From: Lathyrus oleraceus
Taxonomy: Eukaryota > Streptophyta > Magnoliopsida > Fabales > Fabaceae
Assembly: GCF_024323335.1 (NCBI RefSeq)
Contig: NC_066579.1
Coordinates: forward strand, 133,912,354-133,976,353
DNA: 64,000 nucleotides
Reading direction: 5' to 3'
In this document: piece after piece, positions 22,261 through 34,034 of the stretch
Layout: each line of letters opens with the position of its first letter
Numbering within the stretch: position 1 is the stretch's first letter
Position numbers and translations under genes: made by a program
The notes under the pieces: generated by a model
The model's input: only the letters and a program-made list of their open reading frames with translations
The model's database searches: none
What the model was told of the DNA's origin: nothing

Positions 22261-23508
22261 GATCCAATCTAAAGGAATCCTTTTTACAACTGGAAGAGAC
22301 TCTGCAAAATTTCATTAAGGCTACTCAGAGTAGTTTCGATCAGGTGAATAAGAACCATGAGGCAATGAGTAGAAACCATGACGCATTTGTTAAAAAATTG
22401 GATATTAGATTGGTTAGTTATCTAGATAAATAGCTACTTTACCTAGCTCGAGTGAGGATTTATAGATAACACTGTAGATAATCCTAAGAATGAATCACAC
22501 AAGGCTGTAGAAATAGGTTTTGAGGTGACCACCAACAAGGGTGAAAATGAAATAGTTGGATAGGTTTTGATTGAAAAGGAAGAAGTGAGGATTGAAAAAG
22601 TGAAGAGTAACAATCAGATTGACCAAGAGGAGAGAGGGGTTACCATTGAATAATTAATAGATAAAAACTCCCCTTAGAAAAGGACCAAGAAACAAATCCT
22701 AAATGAGCCCAATCCAGAACTACCTAATTACATCAAACTGCTTTTTCCTATTATTAAGAAGAAACAATTATTGGAAGATAAGCCATGATTGTTTACAAAG
22801 TTTAAAGAGATGCTGACTACACTTCAGGTAAGTATTTTGTTTCATGAGGTTTTAGAATTAATCCCCAAGTTTTCTAAATTTATGCAGGCATTGCTAAAGG
22901 ATACAAAGCAGAAGTTGGTAAGAGAATAGGTGAACCTGACAGAGAAAGATGATATGACAACGCCTCAAGCATTGCCACCAAAGATAAAGGATCCAGGAAA
23001 GTTCACCATCGCTTGTACCATTGGGGAGGGGGGTGAAGATCATGCATGCTTTATGTGATTTAATGTTTATTATCAATGTCAGGTCGATGGATAAGTTAAA
23101 TAATTGATAATGGGAGAGATCATACTAAGTAATACGACTCACACTTTAGATGATTCATTTGTTACTCATCCTCTTTGTATCGTACAAGAAGTAGTAGTGC
23201 ATGTCGATAGTTTAGTCTTCCCTGCATATTTTATGGTAATTGAAATGAAAGCAGATTTAGGAGGGTAAGTTATTCTCGGACGCTCATTCTTAGAAACTGG
23301 GGAAATGTTAATAGATGTGGAAACAGGTAAACTTATTTTGAAGTTCAACGAGGAAAAAGTGGTGTTTAATGTGTATGAATGCACACCATATATGGATGAT
23401 CTAGAGACATGCTACCAACTGGAAGAAAAAGGTAGTAATGTTGACAAAGGAATGAAAACAAGTGAATTGACTGGTGTGAGGGTATCATTTGCGTCTAACA
23501 TGCCTTAG
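22261..23508 (+). pseudogene. Element B gag-PR linker and protease remnant
   Basis: The linker has many Lys and Glu residues and several stops. Near 23040 the active-site region reads ALCDLMF: the Asp is kept but the usual following Gly is lost. An open stretch at 23305-23508 (MLIDVETGKLILKFNEEKVV) is the normal sequence after the protease in Athila elements, preceded by ILGRSFLETGE. It ends at TAG near 23506. Next come CATGGGGCG and TCAAGCTAATGACG, which in related elements lie after the integrase. So about 3 kb of pol appears deleted at about 23510. Confidence 0.75.
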
Positions 23509-24800
23509 GCATGGGGCGTCAAGCTAATGACGGAAAATAAGCGATAGATAGGAGGAAACCCATCGATTATAACCATTTTCTTTTGTCTTGAAAAATTTAC
23601 ATTATGTTATTCGAGACCTTCAATAAGAATAATTATCCACTCTTGCATGCCCTTCCATTACTATCTATGTTTTCTTTAATGAACAAGTTTGTAACTTTTG
23701 TTTCTTTCAGATTTAAAAATTTGCACCTTTAGCATTGGACAAATGAACTAGGAGAAACTTGATCACCAGGAAAGATATTTATAACTTGAAGGAAAAGGAT
23801 GAGAAAAGAATCAAAGGACTTTCACTCAACCTTCAGATACTTCAACTAGTAAGGTTTGAGTCAAATAAATTCCATTGTTCACTATTCTTTCTTATTGAGT
23901 GCATTCATGCATTATTGTTTTATTTGGTATGAACTATTTCCGATTAAATTTGTCTTGATTGATTAAGACACACGCTGAGGCAATTGTTTGTTTATCAATT
24001 TGAGCCTTTCTAGCAACCCTGTAGTGATAGGTATACCCGTTGCTAACCACTTTGAGTGTAGCCTTTCTTTCGGTGACCTAGCCTTAAGTTTTAGCCCTAT
24101 GACTTGAAATATCTTATCTTTCCACCCTCTCTTTGGAGTTATATAGAATTATAGTTCTTAAATGGTATGAAAAAGATTAATTTTGAGGTTGCTCTTGGCA
24201 GTGAAGAAAGTTCTAAGTTTGTGGTTGGGGTACTAGAGAAAATTGGTCAAAAAATTCAAAAATTTGAGAAAATAAGAAGTGAAAAAAAGAGACTTCTTAA
24301 AAAAAAGATTAAAAGAATGCATATTAAGGACCATAATTGAAATATCTCTAGTACCACAAATAAGGAACAAATGGGTATGATAATAGAAGGATAACTAAAC
24401 ACCTAACTTAAAAGGTTTAAACCTACTATCCCAAAAATATTCTACCCGAACATAAGTCAAGATACAACCGAAAAAGCCCTAAAATGTGCATGTTTTGATT
24501 TATTTGATGAATTATATTAGAAAATGATCAAGCTAAGCATAAACTATTTTGCATTTTGATTAAGAGATTACTTTATCCATTGAGTGAGTCAAGGTGAGAT
24601 GAGAGACATGTTTAGTACTCGTCAAAGTTTGAGGATGTTTTCCGAATTTGACGAATGAATGTTAGAAGTTAGAACGAAGGTGAGGTAAATAAACAGTTAT
24701 ATCGTGATGTTAAATTGTTATTGTGTAACTTGTTTTCTATTGAAATGTGCATTTGCAGGCAAGTTAATATGGGACAAGCAACGATTCAAGTTCGAGTTTG
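23509..24800 (+). other. Post-pol non-coding region of element B
   Basis: No reading frame of note. Words such as CACACGCTGAGGCA and TGAGCCTTTCTAGCAACCC resemble the same region of element A (16575-16620). CTAAGTTTGTGGTTGGGG near 24214 resembles A's purine tract. A degenerate tract (CAAGTTCGAGTTTG, about 24787-24800) directly precedes the 3' LTR. No env-like ORF is seen. Confidence 0.65.
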
Positions 24801-25983
24801 TGATGATAGTCTGTCACTATATTAGTTCGGTTGAATAAACAGATACAAACAAGTTAAAGAGGATAAAAAAATGAAAAAGAAAGACCAAAGAATGAGTAAA
24901 AATAGCTAAGTGTGATGAAATATGGAGTTAGTGAAAAATCAAGTGAAAAGAGGAGTAAAAGCATGCAGCTACTAGAATAATCACGCACAACATCGCGCAC
25001 ACGATAAAGATGTATTAGCTGCATCACACGCGATGCAGGTCATCACACGCATGATAACCCCTTTTTCTGGGCTTTTCTAACGCGTTTTGGTCCATTCTGA
25101 AGGCATAACAAGGGTTACGATATTTGGCATAACAAGGGTTACGATAATTGCATATGATAACCCCTTAAAGGGGATTTTGTCACTTTTTCAAGGGTTACGA
25201 TATTTAGCATAAAAAGTACGAGTTTTACAACACCAAAAAGGATTTTTAAAAGCATTTGAAGTCATTGGAGGCCAATCCCTTAAGGGATCTCATATGCAAT
25301 TATTCTTAATTTTTTTTGGTATTGTATTTTGAATTATGAGTAGCTAAATCTCTCTAGGTTAGGTTGTGTTTGAACCTATTTAAATATTGTTGGGACATAT
25401 GTTCGATTCCATATTGCATGGGTATTTGTACCTATAATTGTATTCAATATCTTCTTGTTCGTAATGATTTTTATGTGAGATAGTCTTTTAATATGATTTT
25501 AGACACAGGGAATACTGACCATTAGTCTATGTGTTGGACCTATGGAAATTATTATCCTTGCGCTGGATGAATAAGGATAAGAGACCCCAAGTTGTGGCTA
25601 GTGAATTAACACTCTGTTGCATTGCCTAATCCTACTTACCCTGGTAGATTAGGGATAGAAAACTCTGAGTAATGATTAGTGAGCTATATCGCAAGGGATT
25701 GATTATAATAGTTTTTTTAATTCTCAGTGGGATTATACTGTCAATATCATTCATGTAATGCATCTAACATCAACAATAGAGAAATAAGGGATATTATACA
25801 CAACCTTACCGCTATCATAGTTCTATATGGACACTTTTTTTTATTTTCGCATTTGAACTTGAACCCCCCCCCCCTTAATAATTCATATGCATTGCACTAT
25901 TTTGTCTTGATAATTACCAGTCCATGTAGATTCAATTTATTTATTACCGTGACATTATAAATACACTTGCCGAAAAGTCATCA
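24801..25983 (+). repeat. 3' LTR of element B
   Basis: It starts TGATGATAGT and matches the 5' LTR at 19843-20970 with many substitutions and small insertions, for example an extra ACAAGGGTTACGAT stretch near 25110-25200. A run of 13 C lies near 25866. The flank ATACG at 25984 matches GTACG before the 5' LTR. Confidence 0.87.
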
Positions 25984-26394
25984 ATACGCCGCCCACGCCA
26001 ACATTAGAAAAGAAATGGATTAAATTTAACAAGAACAAGCTGCCATGCGAAACAATATTGACTCCATCAAGGGCAAAAAGTATTTCTTAATCTCATTTCA
26101 TTCATTCATATCATCTGATGATTAAGAAGTCAAGAGTATTTCTTAATCTTAGTGCATTCATTCACATCATATGATGATTACGAAGTCAATAGAATTTCTT
26201 AATCTTAGTGCATTCATTCACATCATCTGATGATTAGGAAGTCAAGAGTATTTATAAACTCAACGCATTCATCTAAATCATAAGCATATCATTTAATTAC
26301 ATAAAAGGGAAAAATTTGGGCATGTTTGGTATTTAAACCATCTTTCACCATGATGATTTGAAGAAAATAGCTCTTCAAATCCTCTAGTTAAAGA
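25984..26394. repeat. Unassigned spacer with a 56-bp tandem repeat
   Basis: Three clear units have the anchor GAAGTCAA at 26126, 26182 and 26238, exactly 56 bases apart. Each contains ATTTCTTAATC and CATTCATTCA. Partial units extend to about 26068 and 26275. No gene is seen. It lies between element B and the Ogre-like LTR and may belong to the latter. Confidence 0.6.
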
Positions 26395-28470
26395 TGTTTA
26401 AATAGGGGCATTCATACCCTAAATTTTACCCTGAGTTTTTCACTTGCATCAGATGGCATGATCATTTAATTTGATCATGCATTTCATCAAGCAAAAGCAT
26501 TCATTAGGGTTTTAGGTAAAAAGTCAAGGATTATGAAATTTCATTTAATCATATTAGCATGCACTCATTCATCTATGGACTGGGGAGTCAAAGGTGTTCC
26601 CTAGTCTCAGGATATTATTAATTTCATTTGCATCACTCGAAGTTCCAGGTGGATGAGGAATCTAGAGTATTTGATTTCATTTGTGGTCTTTGAAGAGCAT
26701 TGTTGCCTTTATGATTGAGTTGGCCCTTTTACACTTAGTTCTCTGGACATAGATCATTTGCATCACTAAGCATAGATTAGCATTTTGATAAGAGTCAAAA
26801 GTCAACAATTTGACTGTATAGACTTTTTTTAGGACCTTATTTGCATTAACATTCTATTTTCTTTTAATTCAACATTAATATTCGACTTTGACTTTTTTTA
26901 TTATTGAGTTGACCTTTAGTTCTCTTTTTAAAATGCTTGATTCTTAAAAGGTTGACTTTCTTTCCTTTTGACATTCTTGGTTTTATTTACATTAAAACAT
27001 TTTCATCACAAGGATCAAATATGCATTCATAAAGAAATTTTTAGCATGAAGCAACAATTTTTTACTAATGTTCATATTTTACAAAATATAAAAGAGTTAG
27101 ATTAAAATTAAAAAAATGTTTTTATTAATGTAAAGAAAAAATACAAAATTAGTGTACAAGTGTAATTATGTTTTTACAAATAATACAAGCTTTTAATAGA
27201 AAATTGGGAAAAAGAAAAGAAAATAAGATCATTTTTTGTAGCTTTCTCTTCTCATGTGCAGTACACGAACGAACTCAATACCACATCCTCATGCTCCATC
27301 ATCAAGTGTCCACCATGTATCATCAAAAGGCCATCCTACATCAATACCAACATCACCAATTTATGGACATTCCTAACAGAAAAAATGAAATGAAGATTAA
27401 AATCAAAAGTTAAGAAAAATATGAATCCATAACATACATCATACTATATACCACTTCTACATACTTACATGGGACCACTTACAACAATTTCACTCAATTC
27501 GACTCCTTCCGCCATCCCACCAAATTAGGGGATCAAAACCTTTCTAAGATAAACATATATTTTCATTTTGATATTATCTCAAATATTCTCTCACTCACAC
27601 ACGTGACACCCACAAATTCTCACAAAAAATATCTCCACTCGCACGCTTGACTTAATAGACTCACAATTTCACTCAATTCCACTCGCCATACAACTTACCA
27701 TATCATACAAAAATCATCCCTCAAATTCCCCTAATAGTTTCACACAATGGAGAAGATATTCTAGAATCTTCTCACACATATGAACATTACTTCACTCCCT
27801 CAATCTCACTATATATAAACACATCTCATTAACTCGTTGAAAAAAACAATTTTCCTCACTGTTACTCTGCTGAAATTATTCCCAAAGACCCCATTAAAGC
27901 TTACTAATCCTAAAACTACTTTGAGTTTCTCACTGAAACACTGAGGTAGTTGAGCTAAACACCACAACGCATCAACAACGACAATTACCCAGTAAAGCAT
28001 AAAAGAGGGATGGAGAAGAAGATAAGAAAGAAGGAGAGGAAAACGTTTTAGGTCTTACCTAATTTTCCATCGGCGGTGGAAATCGTCAAAATAGATCCTA
28101 TTGTGTAAGTAGCCTTTCCTTCATATTCTTGCTACTTCTGTGCTCCTCTTGACTCACTGAGCATGTCCCTTAAAACATTTGTTTGATGAGCTTCATGGCT
28201 GATATTTAATTTTGTTTTGAAAATCTAGGGGTTTATTTTTTCTGTTATGTTTGTATTTATGTATGGACTATGTTTCTTTGGTTGGGAGATTTGATTTAGG
28301 ATGCAAGAGCAGTAAAATTTGTTTGGTTTAAGGAATTATTTGACTTGGATGAGGTTAGGGTCCGATGAAGCCCGATATGGGCGTGTGGTACATAATTTGC
28401 AAAATCTGGGACTGTATTTAGAATGAGGAAGAAGTTTTAGGGTGGGTGGGTGGGTGGGGAGGGGGGTAGT
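26395..28470 (+). repeat. Ogre-like LTR D, left part
   Basis: The start is uncertain. Near 26410 the sequence CATACCCTAAATTTTACCCT resembles the beginning of the solo Ogre LTR at 46211. A TATA box (TATATATAAA near 27811) is followed by a leader-like region with GAAGAAG purine stretches. No coding frame stands out. Copia element C interrupts it at 28470/28471, at a (GGTG)n G-rich stretch. Confidence 0.55.
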
Positions 28471-28966
28471 TGTTGGTGATTTTAGTATCACCAATGATTT
28501 TAGTAGTAATGAGATTTACTATAGGCCGATGCAATTATGCGTTAAAGCTTGGAAACGAGTTAGGAGTAGTGCGGAGTGCACGCTCGTAGAGCCAACGTGT
28601 AATTGACTGCAAGTAATTGAAAACGGGGTTCCAAGGGGCGTAGCCCCTGGCGGGGTGCGGGGCAGCGCCCCGCTGGGGTTCCAAGGGGCGAAGCCCCTGG
28701 CGGGGTGCGGGGCAGCGCCCTGCCGGGGTCCAAGGGGCAGAGCCCGTCAATAAAAGGGGGAAATCTGGCCTCGGTTTAGGGTTACACACAAAAAACCATT
28801 CTACGTTCCAGAATCTTTCTTTTGCCAGAAACATTCTTTCTTCAAGAATTATCCCCACAAAGATTTCGTGAACCCAGGCATAAATAGGGTCGAAATACTT
28901 TGTTCGGAAAGTGAACGAACACGATTCTTCGAAGATTATCCAGGATTATCAATTAATTATCTAACA
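28471..28966 (+). repeat. 5' LTR of copia element C
   Basis: It begins TGTTGGTGAT and ends ATCTAACA. It holds a GC-rich array (28625-28748) of hairpin-like words such as AGGGGCGTAGCCCCT and GGGGCAGCGCCCC, in units of about 60 bases. A TATA-like CAATAAAAGGGGG (near 28748) and a leader with CCAGAATCTTTCTTTTGCCA follow. Confidence 0.95.
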
Positions 28967-28993
28967 AACGAACAAAGTATTCATCTGATAATC

Positions 28994-31900
28994 ATGGATG
29001 GAGGAAACACCGTCAAGGAGATGACCAGAAATTTCGGAAAATTGGACAAGTTTCAAGGACAAGATTTCAGGCGTTGGCAGAAGAAGATGCATTTCATGTT
29101 GACAACGTTGAAGGTGGTGCATATCCTATCTACACCGATTCCAGAAATTCGGGAAGATGACACAGTTGAAAATCTGAGACGCAGATCAAAGTGGGAGAAC
29201 GACGACTACATATGCAGAGGGCACATTCTTAACGGTATGTCTGATCCCTTATTTAATATTTACCAAAACATAGAATCTGCAAAGGAATTGTGGGATTGTC
29301 TCGAATCCAAGTACATGGCAGAGGACTCATCCAGTAAAAAGTTTCTGGTGACTGATTTCAACAACTACAAAATGGTTGAATCAAGGTCTGTCATGGAACA
29401 ATTCAATGAACTCCTCCGAATCCTTGGACAGTTCACACTACACGGATTAAATATGGATGAAACAATATTTGTCTCAAGCATCATAGACAAGTTGCCTCCT
29501 TCGTGGAAAGATTTCAAACACAATCTGAAACATGGAAAAGACGAACTGTCTTTGATCCAACTTGGAAGTCACTTGCGCATAGAAGAATCTCTAAGAGCGC
29601 AGGAGGATAACAAAGGAAAAGGCAAAGAAATTGCTGGACCCTCGGTTAATATGATCGAAGAGGGTGGTAGGAACGGTAACAACAAAAACAAAGGAAAGAA
29701 GCGTGCTTTCAAGGACAATAAGGGCAGTTTCGGTGCTAACAAGAAACCGAAATTAGAATGCTGGAAGTGTGGTAAAACAGGCCACTTCAAGAGGGATTGT
29801 CGCTTCGTTAAAAAGCACGATAACGCGAATGCAAGTGGTTCAGGAAAGGGGTCTAAGGACCAATCCGAAAACCAAGGTCAGAAATCAATTCGTGATTTGA
29901 ATAGTTTAATTAAACATTCTGTTTCACTAAATTCTGAAGCATTTTATGTGCAGGATGATGCTACCGCATGGTGGATTGATTCTGGCGCCACTACACATGT
30001 TTGCAAGGATCGTTTCTGGTTCAAGACTTTTGTTCCAGTGGAAGATGGTTCTGTCCTCTACATGGGAGATGATCACTTCGCTCCCGTTGAAGGCAAAGGA
30101 AACGTGGTGTTAGAATTCAGTTCCGGAAAAACTATTACTTTGTTTAATGTTTTGTATGTTCCTAAATTACGAAAGAATTTAATTTCTGGCCCTGTATTAA
30201 ATAAGCTTGGATACAAGCAAGTGTGTGAATCAGATAAATATGTATTATCAAAGTCTGGTGTGTTTGTAGGATTTGGATATTATAATAATGGTATGTTTAT
30301 GATGAATTTGAATGGAGTTCCTAATGATTCTGGTTCTGTATTTATGTCCTCTTCGAATATTATCAATTCTTCGTTATGGCATGCTCGTCTAGGACATGTA
30401 CATTATAAAAGAATGCATGAAATGTCTAAAGATAAATTAATTCCTAATCTTGATAAAAATGTAGAAAAGTGTAAAACTTGCATGTTAACTAAGATAACTA
30501 GGCAACCATTTAAAAGTATAACAAGGAAATCTGTCATTCTTGAGTTGATACATAGTGATTTATGTGATTTACATGCTACTCCATCATTAGGGCATAAAAA
30601 ATATTTTGTCACTTTCATAGATGACACATCTAGATTCTGCTATGTCTATTTGTTGCACGCTAAGGACGAAGCCTTAGATAAATTCAAAATTTATAAAACT
30701 GAAGTTGAAGTGCAACAGAATGTGTTGATTAAAACATTACGCACAGATAGAGGTGGTGAATATTATGATCCTGTGTTTTTCCAATCCGTAGGAATCATTC
30801 ATGAGACTACGGCTTCTTACACACCTCAACAAAATGGTGTGGCTGAAAGGAAAAATAGAGTGCTAAAAGAAATGGTGAATGCCATGTTATCTTACTCTGG
30901 TCTGAGTGAAGGATTTTGGGGAGAAGCCATGTTAACGGCATGCTATTTGTTAAATAGAGTTCCCAATAAAAGGAACAAAACTAACCCATATGAACTTTGG
31001 TATAAGAAACGACCCAACCTGACATTTCTACGTGTTTGGGGTTGTAGGGCCGTGGTTAGACTCCCGGACCCAAAAAGGAAAACTTTGGGTGAAAAGGGTG
31101 TAGCTTGCATCTTTGTTGGATATGCCGAGCACTCCAAGGCCTATAGGTTCTATGTTATAGAGCCTAATGACTCGATCTCTATTAACACAATTATAGAATC
31201 GAGAGATGCCATATTTGATGAGAACTGTTTCTCCTCTGTACCTAGACCAAAGGACTCTATACCTATTTCAGATGAATCTCTAAGAGATGATCATTCAAAT
31301 GATGTGCCAAGTCAAGCACTTGAACCCCGTAGGAGCAAAAGAGCTAGAAAAACTAAATCTTATGGATCTGATTTCCAACTATATTTAGTTGAGGGATCAA
31401 AGGATCAGATTGACACTCAATATTATTATTGCTATAGTATTGAAGAGGATCCAAGAACGTATGATGAAGCTATCAAGTCTCGAGATTCTGCTTTTTGGAA
31501 AGAAGCAATTGATGAAGAGATTGGCTCTATCATGGAAAATAATACTTGGATACTATCTGATTTACCACCAGGTTGCAAACCATTGGGTTGCAAATGGATC
31601 TTCAAAAAGAAGATGAAAGTCGATGGTACAATTGACAAGTTTAAAGCTAGACTAGTTATCCAAGGCTTCAGACAAAAGGAAGGGATTGATTATTTCGATA
31701 CCTATGCTCCTGTTGCCCGTATCACTACTATTAGATTGTTGATTGCCTTGGCGGCTATTCATAATCTAGTGATTCACCAAATGGATGTCAAAACAGCCTT
31801 TCTGAATGGTCATTTGGAAGAAGAAGTGTATATGAAGCAACCTGAAGGTTTTGTAATGCCTGGTAATGAACATAAAGTGTGTAAACTAATTAAGTCATTA

Positions 31901-32989
31901 TATGGGCTAAAACAAGCTCCGAAGCAGTGGCATCAAAAGTTTGATGAGGTTGTTTTGTCCAATGGTTTCATTCTAAACCAAGCTGACAAATGTGTATATA
32001 GCAAATTTGATACATCCGGTAAAGGAGTTTTCATTTGCTTATATGTTGATGACATGTTGATCTTTGGCACCGACCAAAATCAAATTGATATAACAAAGAA
32101 TTTCTTGTCATCAAAGTTCTCCATGAAAGATATGGGAGAAGCGGACGTTATTCTAGGAATTAAGATTAAACGGGAAAATAAAGGGATTGTAATTACGCAA
32201 TCTCATTACATTGAGAAAATGCTCAAGAAGTTCAATTGTGAAAGTTGTTCTCCAGTAAGTACTCCAATGGATCCGGGAGAAAAACTTATGCCAAATACAG
32301 GTAAACCTGTAGATCAACTCGAATATTCAAGAGCTATAGGCTCTTTGATGTATGCTATGATTAGCACTCGACCGGATATTGCTTATGCGGTTGGAAAGTT
32401 GAGCAGATTTACGAGTAATCCTAGCCGGCATCATTGGCATGCGATAACTAGGGTATTCAAGTACTTGAAGGGTACAATGAATTATGGATTGTCATATATG
32501 GGATTTCCTTCGGTGTTAGAGGGTTATTTGGATGCTAGTTGGATAAATAATGCTGAAGATTCATCCTCTACAAGTGGATGGGTGTTCTTGCTTGGGGGAG
32601 GTGCTATCTCATGGGCTTCCAAGAAGCAAACATGTATAACTAGTTCCACAATGGAATCTGAGTTTGTAGCATTAGCTGCTGCTGGTAAAGAAGCAGAATG
32701 GCTAAGGAACTTGGTATACGAGATTCCGATATGGCCTAAACCGATATCACCAATTTCTATCCGTTGTGATAGTACTGCCACATTGGCTAAAGCTTATAGT
32801 CAAATATACAATGGAAAGTCTAGACATTTGGGTGTCAGACATAGTATGATTAGAGAATTAATCATGAATGGGGTGATATCTATAGAGTTTGTTCGGTCGC
32901 AACAAAACTTAGCTGACCACTTGACGAAGGGGTTAGCTAGAGACTTAGTAAAGAAGTCGGTAATTGGGATGGGATTAAAGTCCATTTAA
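28994..32989 (+). CDS. Copia element C Gag-Pol polyprotein (about 1331 aa, intact)
   Basis: I chose the ATG at 28994 ([10 protein letters not shown]), the first after the LTR; the open frame itself reaches back into the LTR. Gag occupies about residues 1-270, with one CCHC knuckle ([14 protein letters not shown], from Cys256). The protease has DSG at Asp329. The pre-integrase zinc region starts at LWHARLGH (His463). Integrase has Asp522, Asp585 and Glu618. RT has the YVDD box at 1017-1020. A copia RNase H follows, with the motif TMESEFVAL. All expected catalytic residues are present and there are no stops or frameshifts. One polyprotein in the order Gag-PR-IN-RT-RH is diagnostic of Ty1/copia. 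The lineage is probably Tork- or Ivana-like, but I could not settle it. Products would form particles, copy the RNA and integrate the DNA. Confidence 0.96.
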   Translation: MDGGNTVKEMTRNFGKLDKFQGQDFRRWQKKMHFMLTTLKVVHILSTPIPEIREDDTVENLRRRSKWENDDYICRGHILNGMSDPLFNIYQNIESAKELWDCLESKYMAEDSSSKKFLVTDFNNYKMVESRSVMEQFNELLRILGQFTLHGLNMDETIFVSSIIDKLPPSWKDFKHNLKHGKDELSLIQLGSHLRIEESLRAQEDNKGKGKEIAGPSVNMIEEGGRNGNNKNKGKKRAFKDNKGSFGANKKPKLECWKCGKTGHFKRDCRFVKKHDNANASGSGKGSKDQSENQGQKSIRDLNSLIKHSVSLNSEAFYVQDDATAWWIDSGATTHVCKDRFWFKTFVPVEDGSVLYMGDDHFAPVEGKGNVVLEFSSGKTITLFNVLYVPKLRKNLISGPVLNKLGYKQVCESDKYVLSKSGVFVGFGYYNNGMFMMNLNGVPNDSGSVFMSSSNIINSSLWHARLGHVHYKRMHEMSKDKLIPNLDKNVEKCKTCMLTKITRQPFKSITRKSVILELIHSDLCDLHATPSLGHKKYFVTFIDDTSRFCYVYLLHAKDEALDKFKIYKTEVEVQQNVLIKTLRTDRGGEYYDPVFFQSVGIIHETTASYTPQQNGVAERKNRVLKEMVNAMLSYSGLSEGFWGEAMLTACYLLNRVPNKRNKTNPYELWYKKRPNLTFLRVWGCRAVVRLPDPKRKTLGEKGVACIFVGYAEHSKAYRFYVIEPNDSISINTIIESRDAIFDENCFSSVPRPKDSIPISDESLRDDHSNDVPSQALEPRRSKRARKTKSYGSDFQLYLVEGSKDQIDTQYYYCYSIEEDPRTYDEAIKSRDSAFWKEAIDEEIGSIMENNTWILSDLPPGCKPLGCKWIFKKKMKVDGTIDKFKARLVIQGFRQKEGIDYFDTYAPVARITTIRLLIALAAIHNLVIHQMDVKTAFLNGHLEEEVYMKQPEGFVMPGNEHKVCKLIKSLYGLKQAPKQWHQKFDEVVLSNGFILNQADKCVYSKFDTSGKGVFICLYVDDMLIFGTDQNQIDITKNFLSSKFSMKDMGEADVILGIKIKRENKGIVITQSHYIEKMLKKFNCESCSPVSTPMDPGEKLMPNTGKPVDQLEYSRAIGSLMYAMISTRPDIAYAVGKLSRFTSNPSRHHWHAITRVFKYLKGTMNYGLSYMGFPSVLEGYLDASWINNAEDSSSTSGWVFLLGGGAISWASKKQTCITSSTMESEFVALAAAGKEAEWLRNLVYEIPIWPKPISPISIRCDSTATLAKAYSQIYNGKSRHLGVRHSMIRELIMNGVISIEFVRSQQNLADHLTKGLARDLVKKSVIGMGLKSI

Positions 32990-33523
32990 ATCTATTAGCT
33001 TTGATATACCCAATTCCCTTCTAATATGACGTTAGAAGTAGAATTCAATGTGGAAAGATCATAGTTAAAGATTGGAGCAATTATATTTATCTTCCCAGGG
33101 TATGTGCTCAGACCTGCAAGTGATGGTTAGGTTGAAGTATATCTTCTTAATGGTTCTTTTGAAAAATTGTAAATGCAGGTACAAGACTAAAAGAATCACC
33201 TATGTAAGCATGAAGTTTTGCCGCTTCAAGAAGTTTGGACTTGGCTTCCTATATGCTTATTAATGGATAAGGACACATGGCTTGAAAAGTGTCAAGTATG
33301 AATAGTAGAGTATTGTAAGAAACATATGTGTACTATATCTTCTGACATTCAAATGGATTGACGGGTTCAATCGCTATGACACCCAGATTTTCGAGTGTTT
33401 GAAATGTGTATTTGTACTAAAATGAAAATTCAATCGCAAGACATTTTCGTTTATGCATCTGTTTGATTGTAATATACCCTTATATATTTTATTGTATATA
33501 TTAAGTAAATCAAGGATTACACT

Positions 33524-33538
33524 AAAATGGGGGGGATT
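33524..33538 (+). other. Polypurine tract of copia element C
   Basis: AAAATGGGGGGGATT lies directly before the 3' LTR start at 33539. The 535 bases between the stop codon and this tract contain no gene that I can see. Confidence 0.88.
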
Positions 33539-34034
33539 TGTTGGTGATTTTAGTATCACCCATGATTTTAGTAGTAATGAGATTTACTATAGGCCGATGC
33601 AATTATGCGTTAAAGCTTGGAAACGAGTTAGGAGTAGTGCGGAGTGCACGCTCGTAGAGCCAACGTGTAATTGACTGCAAGTAATTGAAAACTGGGTTCC
33701 AAGGGGCGTAGCCCCTGGCGGGGTGCGGGGCAGCGCCCCGCTGGGGTTCCAAGGGGCGAAGCCCCTGGCGGGGTGCGGGGCAGCGCCCTGCCGGGGTCCA
33801 AGGGGCCGAGCCCGTCAATAAAAGGGGGAAATCTGGCCTCGGTTTAGGGTTACACACAAAAAACCATTCTACGTTCCAGAATCTTTCTTTTGCCAGAAAC
33901 ATTCTTTCTTCAAGAATTATCCCCACAAAGATTTCGTGAACCCAGGCATAAATAGGGTCAAAATACTTTGTTCGGAAAGTGAACGAACACGATTCTTCGA
34001 AGATTATCCAGGATTATCAATTAATTATCTAACA
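33539..34034 (+). repeat. 3' LTR of copia element C
   Basis: 496 bp, the same length as the 5' LTR. The visible differences are one each in the CACC(A/C)ATG, AAAAC(G/T)GGG, GGGC(A/C)GAG and GGGTC(G/A)AAA contexts. It ends ATCTAACA, followed by the duplication GTACT. Confidence 0.95.

Larger units (their letters stand above)
19843..25983 (+). mobile_element. Athila-type element B, non-autonomous (gag and protease only)
   Basis: The LTRs at 19843-20970 and 24801-25983 begin TGATRA and end GTCA-like. The flanks are GTACG (19838-19842) and ATACG (25984-25988), a 5-bp target duplication with one transition. The 3.8-kb interior holds the primer binding site, gag and a damaged protease, then passes directly to post-pol sequence. 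RT, RNase H and integrase are absent. Any movement would have needed enzymes from a related element. Confidence 0.88.
28471..34034 (+). mobile_element. Copia element C, complete and apparently intact
   Basis: Two 496-bp LTRs flank a single long gag-pol frame. The flanking 5-mers are GTAGT (28466-28470) and GTACT (34035-34039), a target duplication with one difference. By eye the LTRs differ at only four positions. It sits inside Ogre-like LTR D, which resumes at 34035. This is the best candidate in the window for a recently active element. Confidence 0.95.

Noticed and set aside
26400..28470. Host gene with TATA box at about 27811 and an intron starting GTAAGTAG near 28105
   Set aside because: The TATA box and leader fit the LTR promoter of the Ogre-like LTR, and no open frame continues across the supposed splice sites.
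28535..28858. 107-codon minus-strand frame, present identically at 33603-33926
   Set aside because: It is the reverse of the GC-rich hairpin array in the two LTRs of element C. Its Pro-rich repeats follow from that array.
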